Below are positions 51,543 through 61,561 of a stretch of DNA of 64,000 nt, piece by piece. The position numbers were made by a program, and so were the translations under genes. The DNA comes from Bradyrhizobium canariense (GTDB taxonomy: Bacteria; Pseudomonadota; Alphaproteobacteria; Rhizobiales; Xanthobacteraceae). The notes under the pieces were generated by a model that saw nothing but the letters and a program-made list of their open reading frames with translations, made no database searches and was not told where the DNA came from. Location of the stretch: NCBI RefSeq assembly GCF_018130465.1, contig NZ_JAFCKJ010000003.1, positions 434,001 to 498,000 on the forward strand, in the 5' to 3' direction. The first letter of the stretch is position 1; every line of letters begins with the position of its first letter.

Positions 51543-52423
51543 CTAGGACGGCTTCTTCGGCCGCGACACCAGCTCGATCATCTTGCCTTCGTCGTCATCC
51601 GGCATGGCCGCCTTGGCCTGCGCATAGGACTCGACCGCCGCGCGGGAGACCAGCGGCTTGTCGGCGAGCAGGCTTTCCGCGAGCTTCACGGCGTAGGCGG
51701 CATCCTTATGCCGCAGCGCCGCCGTGAACGTTGCGCCGCTGAAATCGCGGGCGACCATGCGCTTGGAGTGGCGCTGCACTTGCGGGCTCGCGGCCACGCC
51801 TGACAGAATCGATTCCAGCACCAGATTCATGTCGAGCCCCGCCTGCTCGGCGATCGCCAATCCCTCGGCGAGGCCGGCGATCTGGATCGCGCCCATCAGA
51901 TTGTTGATGAGCTTGTAAACCGTGCCGGAGCCGACCGCGCCGAAATGGCGGATGGTCGAGCCGATCGGTTCAAGATAGGGCCGCGCGCGTTCGAGATCGG
52001 CCGCATCGGCGCCAACCAAAAGCGTCAGCTTTCCGCTCGCTGCCGCATCCGGCAATCCCGTCACGGGGCAATCGATATAGATCAGCCCGCGCGCGTTGAG
52101 CTCGCGACCCATCTCGCGGGCATGGTCATAGGAGACGGTGGAGCATTCGACCGCGATGGTGCCGGCCTTCGCGGTCTTGGCCGCACCCTTGGGGCCGAGC
52201 CAGACGGCGCGCGAGGCTTCGTCATCGGCGACCATGGTCACGACGGCGTCGGCGTCGATCGCCGCGTCCTCAGGCGAGGTCGCCCACTGCGCGCCGCGCG
52301 CGATCAGGTCTTCCGCCTTGGCCTTGCTGCGATTCCACAGCGTCACCGTAAAGCCGGCATCGAGATAGCGGCCGGCCATGCCATGGCCCATCCGCCCGAG
52401 CCCGATGAAGGCGATCCGGGGCA

Positions 52424-52424
<1 letters not shown>
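51543..52424 (-). CDS. 3-hydroxyisobutyrate dehydrogenase-like NAD(P)-dependent oxidoreductase
   Basis: 293-residue beta-hydroxyacid dehydrogenase. The Rossmann motif IAFIGLGRMGHGMAG is at the N-terminus, the substrate-binding segment reads DCPVTGLPDAAASGKLTLLVG, and the catalytic Lys lies in GTVYKLINNLM. The family oxidises or reduces small 3-hydroxyacids such as tartronate semialdehyde or succinic semialdehyde products. ATG at 52424 overlaps the prfB stop codon (TGATG), so translation is coupled to that of release factor 2. Confidence 0.92.
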
Positions 52425-53555
<1,131 letters not shown>

Positions 53556-53664
53556 ATCGTTCTCTGATCTCGCGGAATTGGTCCCGCGTCTGATTGCAAG
53601 GCCGATGTAGCGGCGGCGGCTGCAAAGCGCAACCGCCCTCCCCATTAAACGTCGGCGTTATGCG

Positions 53665-56166
53665 CTAGTACAGCCCGCCGGTGCCCGGCCGCATGAAGAA
53701 GCCGGAATCCGGCTGCTGCTGCTGCGACGCCGGCATGCGGCCGTCGGCATCGGCAACGCCGATGACCGAGTAGTTGTCCGGCGGCGCCGTGCCCGGCTTG
53801 AAGGCTTCGAGGATGGTTCCGCCGGTCTCGCCCGGACCTGCGCGCATGCCGGTTTTGGAGACGACGCGCACGAGCTTGATGCCGGCCGGCACCTTGAACG
53901 GAACCGCGGGCTTGTCGGCGAGCGCGAGCTGGAGGAAGTCGCGCGCGATGGGGGCTGCGAGATGGCCGCCGGTCGCGGCGTTGCCCTTGCCGAGCGGACG
54001 CGGCTTGTCGTAGCCCATATAGATGGCGACGGCGACGTCGGGCGAGAAGCCGACGAACCAGGCGTCCTTGGCCTCGTTGGTGGTGCCGGTCTTGCCGGCG
54101 ATCGGCTTGCCGACCTGCTTGACCACGGTCGCGGTACCGGCCTGGACCACGCCTTCCATCAGCTCTGTGATCTGATAGGCGGTCATGGAATCCAGCACCT
54201 GCTCGCGGCGGTCGATCAGCTGCGGCTCGTTCTGGTTCTTCCAGCCGCCCGGCGCGTCGCAGCCACGGCATTCGCGCTGGTCGTGCTTGAAGATGGTGTG
54301 GCCGTAGCGATCCTGGATGCGGTCGATCAGGGTCGGCTTCACCCGGCGGCCGCCATTGGCGAGCATCGAATAGGCCGTGACCATGCGCATCGCCGTGGTC
54401 TCGCCGGCGCCGAGCGCGTAGGATAGATAGTTCGGCAGTTCGTCATAGACGCCGAAGCGGCGGGCATATTCGCCGATCAAGGGCATGCCGATGTCCTGGG
54501 CGAGGCGCACCGTCACCGTGTTGAGCGATTGCCGCAGCGCGTTGCGCAGCGTCACCGGCCCCTGGAACTTGCCCGAGGAGAAGTTTTCAGGCCGCCACAC
54601 GCCCGCGCCCTGGCCCTGGTCGATTTCGATCGGGGCGTCGAGCACGACAGTCGAGGGCGTATAGCCGTTGTCGAGCGCGGCCGAATAGACGATCGGCTTG
54701 AACGACGAACCGGGCTGCCGATAGGCCTGCGTGGCGCGGTTGAACTGGCTCTGGTCGAACGAGAAGCCGCCGACCATCGCCAGCACGCGGCCGGTCCAGG
54801 GGTCCATCACCACCATCGCGCCGGACACTTCGGGGATCTGGCGCAGCCGGTACTGGCCCTCGACGACAGTGCCGTCCTTGTAGAGCGGATCGGCATAGAT
54901 CACGTCGCCGGGCTGGAGCACCTGCGACACACCCGTAGCAGCCCTGCCCTTCGCGGCCCCGGAGGCCGCCCTTGCCCATTTGATGCCATCGAGCGTGATG
55001 AGGCCGGTCTCGCGCTGCTTGCTGATGGCGCCGCCGAGCTCGCGGCTCGGCTGGAAGCCTATCCGCGCGGACTGGTCGCTGGTCTCCAGCACCACCGCCA
55101 TGCGCCACGGCGAGATATCGGAGAGCGACTTGATCTCGGCGAGCTTCACGCCCCAATCGCCCGAAATATCGAGCTTGCTCATGGCGCCGCGATAGCCCTG
55201 CTGCTCGTCATAGTTCACGAGGCCGGAGACCATGGTCTTGCGCGCCATGACCTGGATCTTGGGATCGAGCGTGGTGCGGACGGAAAGACCGCCCTCGTAC
55301 AGCTTCTTCTCGCCGTAACGCTCGAAGATGTCGCGGCGCACTTCCTCGGCGAAATATTCGCCGGCGAAGGTGTGGGCGCCGTTGGAACGGCTAGTGACGG
55401 CCAGCGGCTCCTTGCGCGCCTTGTCGGCGTCGGCCTGCTTGATCCAGCCGTTCTCCACCAGACGATCGATCACGTAGTTGCGGCGCTCGATGGCGCGGTC
55501 GCGGTTACGCACCGGATGCAGCGTCGCCGGCATCTTCGGCAGCGCCGCGAGGTAGGACGCTTCCGCCACCGTCAGCTCGTTCACCGACTTGTCGAAATAA
55601 ACCAGCGACGCGGCCGCGATGCCGTAGGCACCGAGGCCCAGGTAGATTTCGTTCAGATACAGCTCGAGGATCTTGTCCTTCGAGTAGGTCTTCTCGATCC
55701 GCATCGCGAGCAAGGCTTCCTTGATCTTGCGGGCGAAGGAGACCTCGTTGGTCAGAAGGAAGTTCTTGGCGACCTGCTGGGTGATCGTGGAGGCGCCCTG
55801 CGGACGGCGGTTGGAGCCGTAGTTCTGGATGTAGACGACGCCGGCGCGCGCCATGCCGGTGTAGTCGATGCCGCCATGCTCGTAGAAATTCTTGTCCTCG
55901 GCCGCGAGGAAGGCGTTGATCACGAGTTTCGGCACCGCCTGGATCGGCAGATACAGCCGCCGCTCCTTGGCGTATTCGCCGAGCAGCGAGCCATCGGTCG
56001 CGTGCACGCGGGTCATCACCGGCGGCTCGTAATCCTGAAGCTGAGAGTAGTCCGGCAAGTCCTTGGAGAAATGCCAGATCAGGCCTGCGACGGCACCGAC
56101 ACCGACAAGGAACAACACCGTTCCCGCGGCGAACAGGAAGCCCATGAACCGCACCAGCAAGCGCAT
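53665..56166 (-). CDS. mrcA: Penicillin-binding protein 1A, bifunctional
   Basis: 833-residue class A PBP that polymerises and cross-links peptidoglycan. An N-terminal membrane anchor (residues about 8-33) precedes the GT51 glycosyltransferase domain with FLAAEDKNFYEHGGID and GASTITQQVAKN. An OB-like insertion region separates it from the transpeptidase, whose active-site motifs are SSFK (PGSSFKPIVYS), SLN (RQSLNTVTV) and KTGT (AGKTGTTNEAKDAWFVG). The amiC-mrcA-prfB order matches what I recall from other alpha-proteobacteria. The start codon lacks a clear ribosome binding site; short repeats occupy the leader. Confidence 0.96.
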   Translation of the reverse strand: MRLLVRFMGFLFAAGTVLFLVGVGAVAGLIWHFSKDLPDYSQLQDYEPPVMTRVHATDGSLLGEYAKERRLYLPIQAVPKLVINAFLAAEDKNFYEHGGIDYTGMARAGVVYIQNYGSNRRPQGASTITQQVAKNFLLTNEVSFARKIKEALLAMRIEKTYSKDKILELYLNEIYLGLGAYGIAAASLVYFDKSVNELTVAEASYLAALPKMPATLHPVRNRDRAIERRNYVIDRLVENGWIKQADADKARKEPLAVTSRSNGAHTFAGEYFAEEVRRDIFERYGEKKLYEGGLSVRTTLDPKIQVMARKTMVSGLVNYDEQQGYRGAMSKLDISGDWGVKLAEIKSLSDISPWRMAVVLETSDQSARIGFQPSRELGGAISKQRETGLITLDGIKWARAASGAAKGRAATGVSQVLQPGDVIYADPLYKDGTVVEGQYRLRQIPEVSGAMVVMDPWTGRVLAMVGGFSFDQSQFNRATQAYRQPGSSFKPIVYSAALDNGYTPSTVVLDAPIEIDQGQGAGVWRPENFSSGKFQGPVTLRNALRQSLNTVTVRLAQDIGMPLIGEYARRFGVYDELPNYLSYALGAGETTAMRMVTAYSMLANGGRRVKPTLIDRIQDRYGHTIFKHDQRECRGCDAPGGWKNQNEPQLIDRREQVLDSMTAYQITELMEGVVQAGTATVVKQVGKPIAGKTGTTNEAKDAWFVGFSPDVAVAIYMGYDKPRPLGKGNAATGGHLAAPIARDFLQLALADKPAVPFKVPAGIKLVRVVSKTGMRAGPGETGGTILEAFKPGTAPPDNYSVIGVADADGRMPASQQQQPDSGFFMRPGTGGLY

Positions 56167-56190
56167 TATCTATCTATCCGTTCAAACTCT

Positions 56191-56226
56191 GGATCAGCCC
56201 AATGGTCAGCCCAAGATCAGCCCTTG
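56191..56226. repeat. Short direct repeats in the mrcA leader
   Basis: Three near-copies of an 11-12-base unit, GATCAGCCCAAT, GGTCAGCCCAA, GATCAGCCCTTG, run in tandem 25-60 bases upstream of the mrcA ATG. A TATC microsatellite (TATCTATCTATC) at 56167-56178 lies between them and the start. Confidence 0.6.
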
Positions 56227-56408
56227 GCACCCAAACAGGCGCCAACCCCACGTCGCGAATTCACCGGCCTTACTCAATACTATCCGTGCCGGACTCAAGA
56301 CGCTTGCCGAGCGGGATTCTCGCCGATTCCGGAACCCCCTGCGGGGTTTTTATAAAGCGCCCGCTGTGGCCAAACTAGGGCTTTTGCGGCGGGACGAAAA
56401 ATCCCCTC

Positions 56409-57701
56409 TCAATTCGACGATCCGGCCGTGGCCATCCGCTTGGCCAAGAACCCGTCGATAGCCTGCGCCATCGAGCCCACGGCACGCGACCGCCATCCCT
56501 CGGAGACCAGATGCTCGAGGTCGCCCTTGTTGGAGACATAGCCGATCTCGACCAGGACCGACGGCACGTCGGGCGCCTTCAGCACCCGGAAGCCAGCCGA
56601 CTTCAGGGGATGCTTGTGCATCCGCACCGTCGACTTCATTTCGCCCATCAACAGGCGGGCAAAACGACTTGAAAAGGTGCGAGTTTCCCGCTGGGTGAGA
56701 TCGATCAGGATGTCGGCGACATCGGTCGGCTCCTCCGCGAGGTTGAAGCCGGCGATGGCGTCCGCCCGGTTTTCCGCATCCGCCAGTCGCTGCGCCTCGG
56801 CGTCGGAGGCCTTGTCGGACAGCGTGTAGATGGTCGCGCCCTGCGCATCGCCCTCGGCGCGCGGCAGCGCGTCGGCATGAATAGAGACGAACAACGCCGC
56901 CTTGAGGCCGCGGGCGACTTTGACCCGGTCGTTGAGCGGGATGAAGGTGTCGTCGTCCCGCGTCATCACCACGCGATATTTGCCGGTCTTTTCCAGCCGT
57001 TCGCGCAGCGCCAGGCCAAAGGCCAGCACCAGATTCTTCTCGCTCTCGCCGCTCGACTGCGTGCCGTTGTCGATGCCGCCATGGCCGGGATCGATGACGA
57101 CCACCGCACGGCCATCGGCCTTCTGCCCGGCTTCAGGGTGTGTGGATGCGGGAACCGTCGCGGGCGGCGGATCGGCAATTGCGGGCCGCAGCTCAGGACG
57201 GTTTTCCGGAGCGAGCGACGGTACGAAGGCGGTGCGCTCGACCTCCTCCAGTTCGAGCACCAGCCGCGCCGGCTGGCCGTTGGCAGCCTCCACCACGTAG
57301 GAATTGGCGATCTTGGCTGGGCCCGTCAGGTCGAACACGATTCGGGAGCCGCCGGGCATCACCAGCCCATAGCGGAAGGCCTTGACCAGTCCCCGTCCGC
57401 CGGACCCGGTGCCCGCGGGAAGTTGAAAATTGACCTGGGGGACGTCGACCACGACCCGATACGGGTCAGCCAACGTGACGGCGCGGAAGGTAACGGTCTG
57501 ATCGATGTCGAGGATAAAGCGAGTCTGCTTGCCGTCACCGGCCAGCCGGGCGCCCGAGGCGGTTGGGAAATTTGCTGATGCAACAGAGGGTTGGGGCTGA
57601 CTTTCCGCCGCCTTCAGGCGCGAGGAATCAGCACATGGCAATGCCGCCGCGCAGAGCAGCACGCATCCCAGCAAGACCCTTTGATTTGCGCGGCTCGCCA
57701 C
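56409..57701 (-). CDS. amiC: N-acetylmuramoyl-L-alanine amidase
   Basis: 430-residue secreted amidase that removes stem peptides from glycan strands, mainly at the septum. GTG at 57701 follows GGAGG at 10 bases. A signal peptide (VLLGCVLLCAAALPCA) is followed by an AMIN domain (residues about 55-150; TRFILDIDQTVTFRAVTLAD). After a Pro-rich linker comes the Amidase_3 domain with zinc ligands in DPGHGGIDNG, a Glu in SGESEKNLVL and SIHADA. The late Glu of VLVEIGYVSN is also present. It precedes mrcA by 242 bases on the same strand. A consensus CtrA-type site lies 49 bases upstream of the start. Confidence 0.95.
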   Translation of the reverse strand: MASRANQRVLLGCVLLCAAALPCADSSRLKAAESQPQPSVASANFPTASGARLAGDGKQTRFILDIDQTVTFRAVTLADPYRVVVDVPQVNFQLPAGTGSGGRGLVKAFRYGLVMPGGSRIVFDLTGPAKIANSYVVEAANGQPARLVLELEEVERTAFVPSLAPENRPELRPAIADPPPATVPASTHPEAGQKADGRAVVVIDPGHGGIDNGTQSSGESEKNLVLAFGLALRERLEKTGKYRVVMTRDDDTFIPLNDRVKVARGLKAALFVSIHADALPRAEGDAQGATIYTLSDKASDAEAQRLADAENRADAIAGFNLAEEPTDVADILIDLTQRETRTFSSRFARLLMGEMKSTVRMHKHPLKSAGFRVLKAPDVPSVLVEIGYVSNKGDLEHLVSEGWRSRAVGSMAQAIDGFLAKRMATAGSSN

Positions 57702-57749
57702 CGATTCCGTGCCTCCGAGCAGCCTCTTTAACGCAATAGAACCACAGGG

Positions 57750-57764
57750 TTAAACGATCCTTAA
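57750..57764. promoter_or_regulatory. Candidate CtrA binding site
   Basis: TTAA-ACGATCC-TTAA, an exact match to the alpha-proteobacterial CtrA consensus TTAA-N7-TTAA. It is 49-63 bases upstream of the amiC start codon and about 50 bases upstream of the rne -35 box, a suitable place to control the septal amidase with the cell cycle. Confidence 0.5.
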
Positions 57765-57811
57765 TGACAGACACGCGAAACTCGCTGACTGTGACCGCCG
57801 TGCGACGCTCC

Positions 57812-57840
57812 TTGCACGGATGGCCCAATCCACGTATGTA
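57812..57840 (+). promoter_or_regulatory. Candidate rne promoter
   Basis: TTGCAC (57812-57817), 17-base spacer, TATGTA (57835-57840). This is the best sigma-70-like pair in the region and points to rne, implying a leader of roughly 560 bases. Confidence 0.5.
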
Positions 57841-58405
57841 CGGAATGCTGACGGCCGATATTTCCGGTTGTGTCGCATTCAGCCTCCCGGTGCAGCGCCG
57901 GAACTCTCAAGGTTTGGGAATTCCAGCGTTTTTCTGTTCCCCTCTAAGTCCAGCGCGGTGCGCGGCAGCGAGGTGGAGCGGGGCAAGCCCCGGCGGCGGA
58001 CGGTCCCCGGTTACCACCACGTTTCCGGGACGGTTCTGACAGCGGCGCAACCCGTTACCCGGTCCCTTAATCCCAAGGGAGCGGTTCGTAATACCCAAGG
58101 CGAGCGCGCTCGCGCCATGCCTGGCCTGCAGCAACTGATTGAGGGGCGGCCCCGCCGCCCAATGTTTCATACGGGCCGACGCTTGATGCGCCAGACTGTG
58201 CCGACCAATTCTGAAGGACCATTCGCGACGCTGCGGAGTGACAATTCCGCGCGCCGCTTCTGTCCTCCGGCTTCCGGTTCGGCAAGGCGCGAGAGACGGC
58301 GTTTCGGCCTTCCCCTCACCCCCGAATCAGGTGGACCGTCGCGTCACCCGGCAGCGCTGATGGCGCCCACGGTGAATCGCGCCCGCCGCCGCCAAGAGTT
58401 AAGAC

Positions 58406-61400
58406 ATGCCCAACAAGATGTTGATCGATGCCACCCACCCGGAAGAGACCCGGGTCGTCGTGGTCCGCGGCAATCGCGTCGAAGAGTTTGATTTCGAGAC
58501 CGCGCAACGCAAGCAACTGCGCGGGAATATCTACCTCGCCAAGGTCACCCGGGTCGAACCTTCGCTCCAAGCCGCCTTCGTCGAATATGGCGGCAACCGC
58601 CACGGCTTCCTCGCCTTCAGCGAAATCCATCCCGATTACTACCAGATCCCGGTTGCCGACCGGCAGGCGCTGATCGAAGCCGAGGAGCAGGCCCATCGCG
58701 AGGCCGAGGAAGAGAGCGAGAACCGTTCCCAGGGCCGCCGCCGCTCGCGCCACCGCAATTCCCGCCGCCGTAGTCATGGCGAGCGCGTCCGCAGCGACAT
58801 CGTCGAAGGCACCGATCCCGCGGCCCAGCAGGTCCGGGGCGAGGCCCTGCCCGAGGGCGCTTCGCACGAGGGCGAGCACCTGCACGCCGGCGCAGAGCAT
58901 CACGGCGAGCACGAAGGCCACGATCATCACGATCACGGCCAAGGACATGACCACGAAGAGCATGGCCACGACGACCATCATCATGCCCATGGTGACGATC
59001 ATCACGCCCACGATCATGACGACCATGGTCATCACGGCGAGCACGATCATCACGACCATGATCATGCCGACGAGACACCGGCGCCTGTCGCAGCAATCGG
59101 CGCCGAGCCCGCGCTCGCCACAGAGGCCGTTGCCGAGCCGCATGATGTTGCCTCCGAAGCACACGCCCACGATCTCGCCGAGGCCGTGACATCGACCGCT
59201 GAACCTGCCGACGCCGTGTACGCCGCAGGCGAGAGCGCCGAGGCTCCGCATCACGAATCCGAAGCGACGGCCGAGGACGACGACGAAGACGAAGACGACG
59301 AGGAAGCCGAAGAGGACGTCGTTGAATCCGTCGGCGGCGACGATGTGCTGGAGGAAGTGCCGGAGCGCACCTTCCGTCCGCGCCGCCAATACAAGATCCA
59401 GGAAGTCATCAAGCGCCGCCAGGTGATGCTGGTGCAGGTTGTCAAGGAAGAGCGCGGCAACAAGGGCGCGGCGCTGACGACCTACCTCTCGCTCGCCGGC
59501 CGCTATGCCGTTTTGATGCCGAACACCGCGCGCGGCGGCGGCATCAGCCGCAAGATCACGAGCGCGCAGGACCGTTCGCGCCTGAAGGAAGTGGTGCAGG
59601 ATCTCGACGTGCCCGAGGGCATGGGGATCATTCTGCGCACGGCGGGTGCCGCTCGCACCAAGCCCGAGATCAAGCGCGATTTCGAGTACCTGATCCGGAT
59701 GTGGGAGACGGTGCGCGACATGACGCTGAAGTCGCAGGCCCCGACCCTCGTCTACGAGGAAGGCTCGCTGATCAAGCGCTCGCTGCGCGACCTCTACAAC
59801 AAGGAGATCGACGAGATCCAGGTGGCGGGCGATGCCGGCTACCGCGAAGCGCGCGACTTCATGAAGATGCTGATGCCCGCCAACGTGAGCGCGGTGAGGC
59901 AGTATCGCGACGGCCAGCCGCTGTTCTCGCGCATGGGCGTCGAAAGCCAGCTGGATGCGATGTTCTCGCCGACCGTGCAGCTGCGCTCCGGCGGCTACAT
60001 CGTGATCAACCAGACCGAAGCGCTGGTCTCGATCGACGTCAACTCCGGACGTTCGACGCGCGAGCATCATATCGAGGACACCGCGCTCAAGACCAATCTC
60101 GAGGCCTCCGAAGAGGTCGCGCGTCAGCTTCGGCTGCGCGACCTCGCCGGCCTGATCGTCATCGACTTCATCGACATGGACGAGAAGCGCAACAATCGCG
60201 CGGTCGAACGCAAGCTGTCCGATTGCCTCCGGCAGGACCGCGCGCGGATCCAGGTCGGCCGCATCTCGCATTTCGGCCTGCTCGAGATGTCGCGCCAGCG
60301 CATCCGCGCCAGCGTGCTGGAGTCCTCGACCGATCCCTGCACGCATTGCGGCGGCACCGGCCATGTGCGCTCGGTGTCCTCGGTTGCGCTCCAGTTGCTG
60401 CGCGGCCTCGAAGAGATCCTGATGAAGGGCGCGACCCACAATCTCGTGGTCCGCACCCGCACCGATGTCGCGCTCTACGTGCTGAACCACAAGCGCGGCC
60501 ATCTGCGCGACCTCGAGAACGGTTTCAAGGTCACGTTGGCGGTCATCGCCGACGCAAGCGTCAGCGGACCGCAGGCCTATGTCATCGACCGCGGCGAGCA
60601 GGTGCATACGCTGGAAGCCGCCAAGGCTCTGCTGGCGGCGCAGGCGGCCGCAAGCCCGCCGCCCTTGGTCGAAGATGCCTATGACGACGAGGAGTTCGAT
60701 CCGGAGACCGAATCCGAGGTCGAGACCGAGGAGACCGAAGGTCTGGTCGAGGAGCAGACCGCAGGCGACGCCGCTACCGAGCAGGACGGCCAGCGCCGCA
60801 AGCGTCGCCGTCGCCGCCGCGGTCGCGGTGGCCAGCGCGACGAGGAGACGCGCGAGGATGGCGCTCCCGCTATTGCCGAGACGGCTGTTGCGGCCGGTGA
60901 AGGCGAAGAGGATGCAGAGGCCGAGCCCGAGGGCGAGGAAGGCGAGGAACAGGCAGCCCGTGGCGAGCAGCAGGGCAGTGCCGACCGCCGCCGCCGGCGT
61001 GGTCGCCGTGGTGGACGCCGCCGTCGCGGTCCCGGCGAGGAAGGTCTCGCCGGCTCCATCGGCGACGAACTCGCTGCCAATGCGCCGTCGGAAGCGACCG
61101 ACGCAGTCGCTGATTTCGACGGTTTCGGCGGCGAGGCTGCGCCCTCGATCGCGCAGGCCGAGCACACCTCAGAACCTCAGGTCACCCAGCGTGAGCCGCG
61201 CGCCGAGGCAAAGATCGAGACACGGATTGAGGCAACGGCCCAGCCAGAGCCTGCTCCTGCTGCCGCAGACGAAGAGCATGCTGACGACAAGGCCGCACGA
61301 CGCCGTTCGACGGTTCGGGAAAAGGTGAGCTTCCTGTCGAGCAGCCAGAGTGAACCGGCACCGGTTGCACAGGCGGCCGAGCCGGTTGCCCCGCCCGCAC

Positions 61401-61495
61401 CGGCTCCGGAGCCCGCGCCCGCAGCGGCAAGCGAAACGTCGGCCGCACCGCGTCGCGCCGGCTGGTGGTCGCGCCGCTTCGGCGGCGGCGAATAA
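58406..61495 (+). CDS. rne: Ribonuclease E/G with His-rich insertion
   Basis: 1029-residue endoribonuclease, core of the RNA degradosome. The S1 domain starts at RGNIYLAKVTRVEPSLQAAF (residue 40) but is split after about residue 90 by a 230-residue insertion. That insertion has an Arg-rich patch (110-128), a His/Asp/Glu stretch with about 30 His in residues 154-220, and an acidic run (289-304). S1 resumes at RRQYKIQEVIKRRQVMLVQV. The DNase I-like catalytic core has SIDVNSGRST and VIDFIDMDEKR with the two metal-binding Asp residues; CTHCGGTG is the zinc-link. After residue 770 the tail is low-complexity with Arg-rich RNA-binding blocks. Confidence 0.95.
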   Translation: MPNKMLIDATHPEETRVVVVRGNRVEEFDFETAQRKQLRGNIYLAKVTRVEPSLQAAFVEYGGNRHGFLAFSEIHPDYYQIPVADRQALIEAEEQAHREAEEESENRSQGRRRSRHRNSRRRSHGERVRSDIVEGTDPAAQQVRGEALPEGASHEGEHLHAGAEHHGEHEGHDHHDHGQGHDHEEHGHDDHHHAHGDDHHAHDHDDHGHHGEHDHHDHDHADETPAPVAAIGAEPALATEAVAEPHDVASEAHAHDLAEAVTSTAEPADAVYAAGESAEAPHHESEATAEDDDEDEDDEEAEEDVVESVGGDDVLEEVPERTFRPRRQYKIQEVIKRRQVMLVQVVKEERGNKGAALTTYLSLAGRYAVLMPNTARGGGISRKITSAQDRSRLKEVVQDLDVPEGMGIILRTAGAARTKPEIKRDFEYLIRMWETVRDMTLKSQAPTLVYEEGSLIKRSLRDLYNKEIDEIQVAGDAGYREARDFMKMLMPANVSAVRQYRDGQPLFSRMGVESQLDAMFSPTVQLRSGGYIVINQTEALVSIDVNSGRSTREHHIEDTALKTNLEASEEVARQLRLRDLAGLIVIDFIDMDEKRNNRAVERKLSDCLRQDRARIQVGRISHFGLLEMSRQRIRASVLESSTDPCTHCGGTGHVRSVSSVALQLLRGLEEILMKGATHNLVVRTRTDVALYVLNHKRGHLRDLENGFKVTLAVIADASVSGPQAYVIDRGEQVHTLEAAKALLAAQAAASPPPLVEDAYDDEEFDPETESEVETEETEGLVEEQTAGDAATEQDGQRRKRRRRRRGRGGQRDEETREDGAPAIAETAVAAGEGEEDAEAEPEGEEGEEQAARGEQQGSADRRRRRGRRGGRRRRGPGEEGLAGSIGDELAANAPSEATDAVADFDGFGGEAAPSIAQAEHTSEPQVTQREPRAEAKIETRIEATAQPEPAPAAADEEHADDKAARRRSTVREKVSFLSSSQSEPAPVAQAAEPVAPPAPAPEPAPAAASETSAAPRRAGWWSRRFGGGE

Positions 61496-61507
61496 ACAAG
61501 CCCAATC

Positions 61508-61537
61508 AAAAACGCCCGGCCTTGGCCGGGCGTTTTT
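61508..61537. terminator. Bidirectional Rho-independent terminator
   Basis: AAAAACGCCCGGCC-TT-GGCCGGGCGTTTTT, a perfect 14-bp inverted repeat between the convergent rne and XRE-cupin genes. A-run and T-run flanks let it work on both strands. Confidence 0.92.
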
Positions 61538-61561
61538 CGTTCCGCGCTCTCTTTGCCGACT

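Larger units (their letters stand above)
57702..58405. other. amiC-rne divergent region with long rne leader
   Basis: 704 bases without a convincing gene. Next to amiC lies a TTAA-N7-TTAA site (57750-57764); a sigma-70-like promoter at 57812-57840 points towards rne. The remaining 560 or so bases would be an untranslated leader of rne. G/C-rich inverted segments occur around 57978-58010. Open frames here are short of codon-usage support. Confidence 0.6.

Noticed and set aside
56333-56350. Hairpin AACCCC-CTGC-GGGGTT followed by Ts as a terminator
   Set aside because: The T-run follows on the plus strand, where no gene ends; on the minus strand, where amiC and mrcA lie, there is no T-run after the stem.
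57820-58491. Plus-strand open frame overlapping the rne start
   Set aside because: It overlaps rne out of frame, lacks a ribosome binding site and has no family features; the region reads better as an rne leader.
58316-61165. Minus-strand open frame of 949 codons opposite rne
   Set aside because: RNase E motifs are clear on the plus strand. The low-complexity acidic and His-rich regions of rne produce long stop-free antisense frames.
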